Shown here: positions 1 to 8,085 of the stretch, one piece after another
Numbering within the stretch: position 1 is the stretch's first letter
Layout of the letters: each line of letters starts with the position of its first letter
Origin: SG8-41 sp963699525
Lineage (GTDB): Bacteria > Pseudomonadota > Gammaproteobacteria > Burkholderiales > SG8-41
Length of the DNA: 64,000 nt
NCBI GenBank assembly: GCA_963699525.1
Contig: CAVOUI010000008.1
Location: forward strand, 1-64,000
Direction of reading: 5' to 3'
Position numbers and translations under genes: made by a program
The notes under the pieces: model-generated
The model's input: the letters and a program-made list of their open reading frames with translations, nothing else
Database searches by the model: none
Told to the model about the DNA's origin: nothing

Positions 1-7
1 ACGATAG

Positions 8-1039
8 TCAATCGGCGTAGACGTTGCGGTACAGGTCGGCCTCGACCGGGTTGGGGCTCGCCATCGCGTGCTCGAACGCGGCGAGGGTCTCGGCGAGGAT
101 TTCCTGCGTCATCTGCTCGTGCACTTTGACGTTCAGCACCCCGGCGCGCTCCAGGAACTCGCGATAGGTCTTGATCGGGCAGAGCCGCTCCCACGCCTCG
201 CGCTCGGCGACGTCGCGGTAGCCGGTCTTGCTGTCGTCGCCCGCGCCGCCGTGCGCGCGGAAGCGGTAGACCGGCGCCTCGATGAAAGTCGGACCGCCAC
301 CCTCGCGCGCGCGCTTGACCGCATCCTTCGCCGCCTCGTACACGGCGAGCACGTTGGTGCCGTCGACGTGCACGCCCGGCATCCCGTAGGTCGCCGCCCA
401 TTTCCACACGACACGATTCGGATGCTGGCGCGTGGCAAGCGGCGACTGCACCGAATAGAAGTTGTTCTCGCAGAAGTAGATCACCGGCAGCTGCTTCAGC
501 GCGGCGAAGTTTAGGCTCTCCGAGGTCACGCCTTCCTCGGCGCCCGCTTCGCCCAGGAACACGACGCACACGCGGGAGAGCCGCTGCATCTTCGTCGCGA
601 GTGCCGCCCCGGTCGCGATGGGTATCGCGCCGCCGACGATCGCGGAGGTGCCCGCCATGCCCACCTTCTTGTCGATGAGATGCATGGAGCCGCCGCGCGA
701 GCCGGCGCAGCCGTTGGCGCGGCAGAACATTTCCGAGAGCATGGCCTTGAGATCGCCGCCCTTGGCGAGGTAGTTGCCGTGGGTGCGGTGGCTGCTGTAG
801 AGGAGGTCGGCGTCGGTCAACGCGGCGCAGCAGCCGACCGAGGTCGCCTCCTGGCCGATCACGAGGTGGATCGGCGTCTTCATCTGGTCCTCGTGATAGC
901 GCTTCTCGATCTCCTCCTCGACGATGCGGATGCGCAGCATCGAGCGGTAAAGGCGCAGCAGGAAGGCGCGATCGTAGCCGCCGATCCGCTTGTCCCAGCC
1001 CGCGAAGCCCGTGCCTTGATACGTGTAGCGAATGCCCAT
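8..1039 (-). CDS. TPP-dependent dehydrogenase E1 component, alpha subunit (pyruvate/acetoin type)
   Basis: A 343-residue protein of the 2-oxo-acid dehydrogenase E1-alpha family, which decarboxylates a 2-oxo acid on thiamine diphosphate together with a beta subunit. Visible signatures are SSHRTHGNYLA (about residues 82-92), GSRGGSMHL (about 113-121) and a variant TPP/Mg motif that starts GEAGAEEG (about 163) and ends at ENN (about 191-193). The usual GDG is replaced by GEA. The stop lies at the window edge, so a beta subunit, if present, is just outside to the left. It sits 8 bases downstream of a sugar-kinase gene in a glycan locus, which is unusual for a central-metabolism E1. An inferred alternative is acetyl transfer to a sugar, as proposed for the AviB1/AviB2 pair in avilamycin biosynthesis. 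Family call is firm; substrate unknown. Confidence 0.85.
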   Translation of the reverse strand: MGIRYTYQGTGFAGWDKRIGGYDRAFLLRLYRSMLRIRIVEEEIEKRYHEDQMKTPIHLVIGQEATSVGCCAALTDADLLYSSHRTHGNYLAKGGDLKAMLSEMFCRANGCAGSRGGSMHLIDKKVGMAGTSAIVGGAIPIATGAALATKMQRLSRVCVVFLGEAGAEEGVTSESLNFAALKQLPVIYFCENNFYSVQSPLATRQHPNRVVWKWAATYGMPGVHVDGTNVLAVYEAAKDAVKRAREGGGPTFIEAPVYRFRAHGGAGDDSKTGYRDVAEREAWERLCPIKTYREFLERAGVLNVKVHEQMTQEILAETLAAFEHAMASPNPVEADLYRNVYAD

Positions 1040-1047
1040 GCTGCGGA

Positions 1048-2043
1048 TCAGAATCCCGCCGGCTGGTAGAGCACGACGCGGCTCCCGGCGCTCTCGAAGC
1101 GGAACGGGACGTGGACCAGGCGCGAGAGCTTCTCCCGCAATTCCTTCTGGTGCTCGGGCCGCACGAAGAGCAGGAAGAATCCGCCGCCGCCCGCGCCGAG
1201 GAGCTTGCCGCCGATCGCCCCCATCCCGCGCGCGGTGTCGTAGAGCGCATCGATCTCGGAAGTGGACACCCGGTCGGAGAGCTGGCGCTTGTACATCCAG
1301 CTCTCGTGCAGCAGCTTGCCGAAATCCTCGATGGGCGCGGTGCGCGACTGCAGCACTGACACGGCCTGGTCCACCAGCCCACGCATGAGCTTGAGCTCCT
1401 TTTCGCGCTGGTCCAGGTTATCGATCGTGGACTTGGCGACTTCCGAGGCAATGCGAGAGAGGCCGGTAAAACACAGCATGAGGTGGCTTTGCAGCACCGC
1501 GAGCCGCTCCTTGGGGAGCACGATGGGCGCGACGTCGAATGCGCCGTCCTGGCGGAACTCGATGCGGTTGAGTCCCCCGAACGCCGCGGACACCTGGTCC
1601 TGGGAGCCGACGTTCTCGCGGATCACGTCCTGCTCCACGTGGATTGCCTGGCTCGCGAGCTCCTCGCGCGAGATGTACTTGCCGCGGAGCGCCATCACCG
1701 CGTTGATGAGGCCCACCGTGAACGACGAGCTCGAGCCCAGCCCGGAGCGCGCGGGCAGGTCGCCGTCGTGGTGGATCTCCAGGCCGTCCTGGCAGTCGTA
1801 GACGTCGAGCACCGCCTTCACCGCGGGGTGCTGGATCTCGGAGATGCTCTGGACGTTCTCGATCTTCGAATAGACGATGCGGTACTTGTGCTCGAAGAAC
1901 GGCGGCAGGTAGCGGCAGGTGATGTAGCAGTACTTGTCGATGCTGGTGGCGAGCACGACACCGCCGTTGCGGCGGTACCACGCCGGGTAGTCGGTGCCGC
2001 CGCCGAAGAACGAGACGCGGAACGGCGTTCGCGTGATGATCAT
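1048..2043 (-). CDS. GHMP-family sugar kinase, D-glycero-D-manno-heptose-7-phosphate kinase-like
   Basis: 331 residues. The N-terminus ITRTPFRVSFFGGGTDYPAW is the sugar-binding start typical of HddA-like kinases. The GHMP ATP-binding motif ARSGLGSSSSF lies at about residues 98-108, and the C-terminal GKLLGAGGGGFF (about 282-293) is GHMP motif 3. HddA phosphorylates C1 of heptose-7-phosphate on the way to GDP-heptose; related enzymes act on fucose or other sugars. No gmhA, hddC or gmhB homologue is present in the window, so a heptose pathway is not proven here. It lies directly between the radical SAM gene (stop and start abut) and the E1-alpha gene, suggesting one operon and one product. The gene is intact. 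Confidence 0.85.
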   Translation of the reverse strand: MIITRTPFRVSFFGGGTDYPAWYRRNGGVVLATSIDKYCYITCRYLPPFFEHKYRIVYSKIENVQSISEIQHPAVKAVLDVYDCQDGLEIHHDGDLPARSGLGSSSSFTVGLINAVMALRGKYISREELASQAIHVEQDVIRENVGSQDQVSAAFGGLNRIEFRQDGAFDVAPIVLPKERLAVLQSHLMLCFTGLSRIASEVAKSTIDNLDQREKELKLMRGLVDQAVSVLQSRTAPIEDFGKLLHESWMYKRQLSDRVSTSEIDALYDTARGMGAIGGKLLGAGGGGFFLLFVRPEHQKELREKLSRLVHVPFRFESAGSRVVLYQPAGF

Positions 2044-3565
2044 CTAGAGCGCCGCCACCGGCTTGCGCGTGGTGCCCTGCTCGAGCAGCTGGCGCTTCAG
2101 GCGGATCTTCGTCATGTCCCGGATGTGGCCGACGACGTCCTCCCCGAACTTGCGGCGGACCAGGCGCGAGATAGCGGTCGTTGGTGAAGTAGCGGTGGAA
2201 GGCGTCGTCGCGGAAGGCGAGCACCTCCGCGCTGGTGAGCGCATCGGTCCGCAGCGGGAACGTCTCGTAGCTGTGCTGCGAGTAGCCGATCCAGGAATCC
2301 GGGAGCTGCCATTTCTTTTCCACGGCCATCGTGTAGAGCTTGGAGCCGGGGTAGGCCATCGCGCAGTAGAAGTTGGCGAACTCGCAGTTCGCCTCCAGCG
2401 CGAGGTCGAGCGTCTCCTGCATGGACTCGCGGGTGTCGTCGGGCAGCCCGAAGATGTAGTTGCCGATCACGTTGATGCCGGCGTCCTGGATCTTCTTCAC
2501 CACCTTGAGGATCTCGGGCGAGCCGAAGCGGCCCTTCTCCACGCCGTCGCGCACGTGCTTGCTGCCCGACTCGATGCCGAGCGCGAGCCAGCGGAAGCCG
2601 GCGCGGGCGAGCTTGTCGAGGAACTCGTCCTTGACGGTGTCCACGCGCGCGTAGGCCCAGATGTTGAGATCGTGGCCGCGCTCGATGATGCGGTCGCAGA
2701 TGCCGAGCACGTGGTTGCGGTTCAGCACGAACATCTCGTCCACGAACTTGATGTTCTTCACGCCGTGCTTCTCGACGAGGAAATCGATTTCCTTGATCAC
2801 GCTCTCCGGCGACCACAGGCGGTAGGAGGGCTTGCCGAACGGCGCGTTGATGCAGCAGAACGTGCACTTGTAGGGGCAGCCGAGGCTCGTGTGCATCGAG
2901 ACGTAGGGCGCGCGGTGATGAATGTCCTCGAAGCAGTGCCAGTTGTGGGCGCGGTACTTCTCCATCGGCAGCAGGTCCCAGGCGACGCCCGGCATCTCGC
3001 CGTCGAGATCGTCCATCAGTTCGCCGTGAGGGTTGGAGCGGATCGCTTTGCCGTCGCGGTACCACAGGCTCGGGATCTTCGAGAAGTCGCTTGCGCGCGC
3101 CTTCAGTGCCTGCGCCGTCAGGAGGATCGTCTCCGGCCCCTCGCGGTCGCAGACGAAATCGATCTTCTCCTCCAGCATCGTGCGCTCGGGCAGCGCGGCA
3201 GGATGCGTGCCGGTCATCATGATCCGCCAGTCCCCGCGCAGCGCCTTGATCGCGGCGCAGGTCTCGCCCGCGGCGGTCATGTTCTGCGTGGAAGCCGAGG
3301 GCTGAAAGCCGTACACCACCATCACGATCAGCGCCGGCTCGAAGTTGTCGTGAATGGCTTTGGCGACGCCGGCGGGACTCAGATTGAGCGCCGGCGCGTC
3401 CACGATCGCGACCGACAGGCCGTGCTTCCTCAGGTAGGTCGCGAACAATCCCGCGAGCGACGGCGGCTCGATCGCCGAAAAGCGGTCGCCGAGCTCCTGG
3501 TACACGGCGGTCCGGCTGCCGGGATTTACCAGCAGCACGTCGACTCGCTTTCCGGATCCCGTCAT
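2044..3565 (-). CDS. B12-binding-type radical SAM protein (one frameshift)
   Basis: About 507 residues once a frameshift near 2168 is repaired; removing one extra base there joins the main frame to the tail that ends KPVAAL at 2044. Residues 1-190 form a cobalamin-binding-type Rossmann domain (VDVLLVNPGS at the start, IMMTGTHPAALPE in the middle) without an obvious DxHxxG motif. The radical SAM cluster motif CPYKCTFC is at residues 230-237, followed by a TIM-barrel with GIESGSKHVRDGVEKG. Members include methyltransferases and ring-forming or rearranging enzymes, so no substrate can be assigned. It is the first gene of the GHMP kinase / E1-alpha group; a 196-bp partly AT-rich gap (3566-3761) separates it from fnlC and could hold a promoter. 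Confidence 0.85.
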
Positions 3566-3761
3566 GGCGACAACCTGCGTGAAGTCAAAGCGTTAACGTC
3601 TTGTTGAATAAGACTAAAATTCTATCAAGCGCATCGCAGAACCGATAGTGCGCAAATCCACATCGCCGAGCGAAAACGACCGCTCATCGGGGACAAATTG
3701 CCGGAAATCGGTGGTTTGCGGACGGACCGACCGTAAGTGAGCCGGAAAGCGGGGGCGGCGA

Positions 3762-4890
3762 CTACTTGCGCCACACCGTGCGGTTCACGTAATCGGTGTA
3801 GCTCAGGATGATGCGAACAACTTTCTGTGAAACGTTTTCGGCCGTGTAGTCGGCAGCGACGCGGAAGGGTTTCTTGCCCCCGGCGCAATGCGCGACCGCG
3901 AGGTCTATCGCGTCCAGCACCCGCGCCGGCTTGAGATCCGACATCACCACCGTGGCTTCGTCCATGCCCTCCGGCCGCTCGTGCGCCTGCCGGATCATGA
4001 CGGCGGGAAAACCCAGGATGGAGGATTCCTCGGTCAGCGTGCCGCTGTCGGAGAGCACGCAGCGGGCGTTCATCTGCAGCTTGATGTAGTCGAGGAACCC
4101 GAGCGGCTTCAGGAACTCGATCTTAGCGGAGCGGCGGGAGCGCTTGGCGGCGGAAAGCCGGTTCCGCGTGCGCGGATGGGTCGAGACGATGATCTTCTGG
4201 CCGTGGCGCTTCGCGACCGCGTCAAGCGAGTCGAGCAGGCCGCGCAGGTTGCGGGCATCGTCCACGTTTTCCTCGCGATGCGCGCTGACCAGGAAATAGC
4301 GGCCGGGAGCGAGCCCGAGCTCGTCTCAGGACGCGCGAGCGCCGGATGCCCGGCCCGTAATGCCGGAGCACCTCGCTCATCGGCGAGCCGGTCTTGATCA
4401 CCGTCTCCGGCCGCAGGCCTTCGGCGAGCAGGTAGCGCCGCGCATGCTCGGTGTAGGGCAGGTTGATGTCGCTGATGTGGTCGACGATCCGGCGGTTGAT
4501 CTCCTCCGGCACCCGCTCGTCGAAGCAGCGGTTGCCGGCCTCCATGTGGAAGACCGGAATCTTGCGGCGCTTGGCCGCGATGACCGCCAGGCAGCTGTTG
4601 GTGTCGCCCAGCAGCAGCAGCGCGTCGGGCTTCTCCCTCGCCAGCACCGCGTCGGAGCGGCTGATGACGTTGCCGATCGTCTCCGCCGGCGTCTCTCCCG
4701 CGCAGTCGAGGAAGTGGTCGGGCTTCCGGATGCCGAGCTCGTCGAAGAAGATCTGGTTGAGCTCGTAGTCGTAGTTCTGCCCCGTGTGCACCAGCACGTG
4801 GGTCACGCGGCGGTCGAGCTCCGCGATCACGCGCGAGAGCTTGATCATCTCCGGCCGCGTGCCGACGATGGTCATGACCTTGAGGGTCAT
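3762..4890 (-). CDS. fnlC: UDP-GlcNAc 2-epimerase family protein, FnlC-like (one frameshift)
   Basis: Non-hydrolysing UDP-N-acetylglucosamine 2-epimerase fold. The N-terminal part carries VGTRPEMIKLS, HTGQNYDYELNQIFF and the HMEAGNRCFDERVPEEINRR region. The C-terminal part carries SAHREENVDD and SDSGTLTEESSILGFP, both classic for WecB/WbpI/FnlC. The halves lie in different frames and join if one extra a is removed near 4325, giving about 375 residues. Because fnlA and fnlB lie immediately upstream on the same strand, the expected reaction is the C2 epimerisation that ends UDP-L-FucNAc synthesis. It is also the only 2-epimerase in the window, so it might instead, or in addition, act on UDP-GlcNAc3NAcA as WbpI does. 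Confidence 0.85.
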
Positions 4891-4914
4891 TTCGGCGGCG
4901 CGTCCGGGCTAGGT

Positions 4915-5989
4915 CTAGCGCAGCAGCTCCCCGCCCCGCCCGGCCGGCTGATCCTCGACCAGCAGCCGGGTGCGCTTGAGGAGCTTGACCGTGTCGGCCA
5001 GGTTCAGCACGTTGTCGCCCGAGCTGTATTCGCGTGGACAGCGCATTGGGCTCGCGCCGCCTTGCCGCCGCGCAGCTCGGGCAGCATCGGGCGGATCGCG
5101 TAGTAGTCCCCGCGCTTCACGCAGTGGTGCACTTCCTCCTCCGACACCAGGATCTCGTGCAGCTTCTCGCCCGGGCGCACGCCGGTGACGCGGATCGGGA
5201 TGCGGCGGGCGCCGATCAGCGCCTTGGCGATGTTCATGACGGAGGCCGAGGGCGCGCGGGGAATGAAGGTCTCGCCGGCGCTGCGCGGCGCGCAATGCCG
5301 CGAACACCGTGTCCACCGCCTGGTCGAGGCGACAGCAGGAAGCGCGTCATCTTCGGGTACGGTGACGGTAACCGGGCCGCCGTTGCGGATCTGGTCGTGG
5401 AACAGCGGGATCACCGAGCCGCGCGAGGCGAGCACGTTGCCGTAGCGCACGCAGATGAAGCGGGTCTTCGGGTTGAGGACGTTGGCGGCGACGAGGATGC
5501 GCTCCTGCAGCGACTTGGTCATGCCCATCACGTTGACCGGCTTGCACGCCTTGTCGGTGCTGATGCCGACGACGGTCTCGACCGGGTAGCCGTTCTCCTC
5601 GATCGCCCGCACGATGTTGGCCGCGCCGATGCAGTTGGTGAGGATCGCCTGCGCCGGGAAAGTACTCGCAGGTGGGCACCTGCTTCAGCGCGGCGGCGTT
5701 CACGACGATGTCGGCATCCTTCAGCGCCGAGCAGACGTCGCCATAGTCGCGCACGTCGCCGATGCGGAACTCGAGCACGTTGCGGAAGTTGTTGAAGATC
5801 ACCTCGTCGGTGGTCACCGTGCGGTGCAGGTACGACATGCGCATGTCGTGCTGCTTCGCCTCGTCGCGCGAGAACACGATCACCTTCTTCGGCGTGCCGA
5901 GCTCGCCCGACGAGCACGCGGTGCACGAACGTCTTGCCCATCGAGCCGGTGCCGCCGGTGACCAGGATGCGCTTGCCCTTGAATATCAT
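4915..5989 (-). CDS. fnlA: UDP-GlcNAc 4,6-dehydratase / 5-epimerase, FnlA/CapE-like (several frameshifts)
   Basis: Extended SDR enzyme. The pieces in order are MIFKGKRILVTGGTGSMGK (start at 5989), SRDEAKQHDMRMSYL, AAALKQVPTCEYFP, GISTDKACKPVNVMGMTK with the catalytic-type YGN/STDK region, RPGEKLHEILVSEEE, and the EYSSGDN tail ending at 4915. The tail resembles the EYTS-N segment of FnlA/CapE. Breaks lie near 5925, 5660, 5335, 5290 and 5035; the one at about 5660 is a clear extra g. Rebuilt length is about 350 residues, the family norm. FnlA converts UDP-GlcNAc to 6-deoxy-4-keto intermediates of the L-series, the first of which is also the PseB product. The start overlaps the end of fnlB in an ATGA. 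Confidence 0.85.
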
Positions 5990-6858
5990 GTCCTGACTGC
6001 TCCGATGTCGGCGGCAATCTCGTCCAGCATCACATCCCAATCCGGCGGCGCATAGCCGAAGGCCGTACTGGAACCGGCGTCGCATCCAGGCTCCGGTCGC
6101 ACACGATCTCGTCGTCCGGGACGATCCGGATGTCCAGCGCGAGCCTGCGATTCAGCCGCGTCAGAAGGTCGAACTTGCTGATCGGCGCGCTGGCAACGTG
6201 GTAGATGCCGCTCGCTTGGGGATGTTCGGTTAGCAGCTGCCCGATGATCCGGGCGAGCTCAAGCGTGCTGAATCCCGAGAAGATCACCCTGCGGTAGCCT
6301 CTTATCATCTTTCCGCGCTGGGACAGGAACCATTCCAGAAGCCCGCTCTTGCGCTGAAGCTCCGTGCCGATCATCGACGTGCGCAGGGTAAGTGCCCGCG
6401 GGCGCTCCACTTCGCCCATGAGCTTGGAGAATCCGTAAACGTCCTGCGGATCGGGGCGGTCCGTTTCAGCGTAGTTTCCCTTGGCGCCCGAGAAAACGCA
6501 ATCGGTGCTGAGATGAATGAGCCGAGCGCCCTGAGCCTCGCAAAGGCGTGCGAGCACGTGCGGAAAGAGCGCATTGACCTCGAATGACAGAACGTCGTTC
6601 TTGGCGTCGGGGTGCTGCTTCACGATGCCCACCGCGTTGACGACCGCGTCGGGCCTGAATTCCGCGACGACCGCGCGCACCGCAGGCGGGCTCCCGCACG
6701 TCCACCGCATCGAAGGCATTGCCGCGATCGAACAGCCCGAAGTCCCGGTAGGCCTCGAGCGGCTGCCGCAGCGTGACGCGCGTCTCGTGACCCGCGGAAA
6801 GATGCCGCAGCAGGCGGTGCCCCAGCATTCCGTCCCCGCCAAAGATCAGGATACGCAT
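5986..6858 (-). CDS. fnlB: NAD(P)-dependent 4-keto reductase, FnlB-like (frameshifts)
   Basis: RmlD-like SDR that reduces the C4 keto group of the FnlA product. The N-terminus MRILIFGGDGMLGHRLLR starts at 6858 and is in a different frame from the body (VVNAVGIVKQHPDAK, LIHLSTDCVFSGAKGNY, YGFSKLMGE). The break is near 6688. A second break near 6070-6085 shifts to a tail reading FGYAPPDWDVMLDEIAADIG that ends in a TGA overlapping the fnlA ATG; that overlap supports the rebuilt end rather than the early stop at 6030. Rebuilt length is about 288 residues. YxxxK catalytic pair is YGFSK. The start overlaps the preceding glycosyltransferase stop as TGATG. Confidence 0.82.
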
Positions 6859-8085
6859 CAGCGCTCCGGCGCCACCTCGCGAAACCACTGTTCGAGACGG
6901 CTGACGAGCACGGAGCGCTCGAATTCCCGCTCGAAATACGCGCGCCCGCGGCGTCCCATCGATTCGCGCTCGGGCGCCGGCAGGCGGTATAACCTCGATA
7001 CGGCATCCGCAAGCGCCGCCGCGCTGCCGGCGCTGCACGGCAATACCTGCGCCGGACTCCTCGATGACCCGTGCGCCTTCGCCGTTGAGCGCTGCAACGA
7101 TCGGCCGCGCGCAGGCGAGGTACGATTGAATCTTGGTCGGAATGGTGAGCGAAAAAATGGGCTCGTTTCTCAATGTGACGAGCAGGATGTCCGCCAGGGC
7201 GAAAAAACGCGGCATGGATTCTACCGGATGTCTGCCGAGGAGACGCACGGTGCCGCGCAGCTCCCTGCGGGCAATCTCCTGCGCGACCCAACCGTACAGG
7301 CGTCCCTCGCCGATGATGACCCATTGAATGTCCCGCTCTGCCTTCAGCTTCTCGGCGGCGGCGAGAATGGTCTCGAAATCCTGTGCCGCGCCGATGTTGC
7401 CCGCGAAGACGACGCGAAAGCCCTGCGGCATCATCTCGCGCTCGGGCGCTTGCGCCTCGACGGTGACCGGGCGGTACAGCTCCTCCGCCGTATTGGGGTA
7501 GTAGCGGATTTTCTCCGCCGGCACGCCCTGCGCCTGGACGTAGGGTGCGAACGCCCGCGATTGAATGAGGACGAGGTCGCAGTGGCGGTAGATGAAGCGC
7601 ACCAGGCGGTCCACCAGAGCGAGCATCCATCGCGCGCGCACGACGCCCGTCGCAGAGAGGGTTTCTGGCCAGAGATCCTGCGCCCAGAACAGTATCGGGG
7701 CACGTTTGACCCACTTCAAGACCAGCGCAGGCAAGCCGACCGTGACGGGCGACGGTTCGTAGACCAGGATGGCGTCGAAAGCTCCCCGGCAGCGCAGCGG
7801 AGCCATCAACGACCCGAGCACGGCGAAGGACAAGTAATTCAGCGCCAGCCGCGGCCTCCCACCCTTGCCGCGCGGAAGGAGCGGGACGCGAATGACGCGC
7901 ACCCCCTGGTAGTCCTCGCTCACGCGCCCGAAAAAGCCATAACCGGGGAAAAATCGCCCACCGGGATAATTCGGCTTGCCCGTAAACACAGTGACTGTGT
8001 GCCCGCGTCCGCGTAGCGCCAACACGAGGTCATTGATGCGGAATTCCTCGGGCCAGAAGTACTGGCTCACGACCAACAGGTTCAT
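6858..8085 (-). CDS. wbuB: GT4 glycosyltransferase, WbuB-like (probable L-FucNAc transferase; one frameshift)
   Basis: GT-B fold transferase of about 408 residues. It opens MNLLVVSQYFWPEEFRINDL, has the TGKPNYPGG segment, FWAQDLWPETLSATGV, and a nucleotide-sugar-binding region FSLTIPTKIQSYLACARPI. The frame breaks near 7047, where removing one c restores the tail AGSAAALADAVSRLYRLPAP through REVAPER. WbuB is the transferase that accompanies fnlABC in E. coli O26-type and related O-antigen clusters and is assigned to L-FucNAc transfer; the direct linkage to fnlB, fnlA and fnlC here supports the same role. The sugar donor is inferred from context, not from sequence alone. Confidence 0.8.

Noticed and set aside
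1418..2043. C-terminal extension of the radical SAM frame across the GHMP kinase gene
   Set aside because: After the break near 2168 the residues are R/P/H-rich and antisense-like in composition; the true tail is in another frame and stops at 2044 just before the kinase ATG.
2063..3607. 514-codon plus-strand frame opposite the radical SAM gene
   Set aside because: Antisense shadow; the minus-strand protein has clear domain motifs over the whole span.
3566..3761. Small minus-strand frame over the gap between fnlC and the radical SAM gene
   Set aside because: The frame overlaps the fnlC end, is compositionally unlike a gene and has no recognisable domain; only an AT-rich, promoter-like stretch is visible.
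6030..6842. Taking fnlB as ending at 6030 with its start inside another frame at 6842
   Set aside because: The N-terminal Rossmann motif lies in a different frame from 6858 and the conserved tail continues to an ATGA overlap with fnlA at 5986; the 6030 stop is produced by the frameshift.
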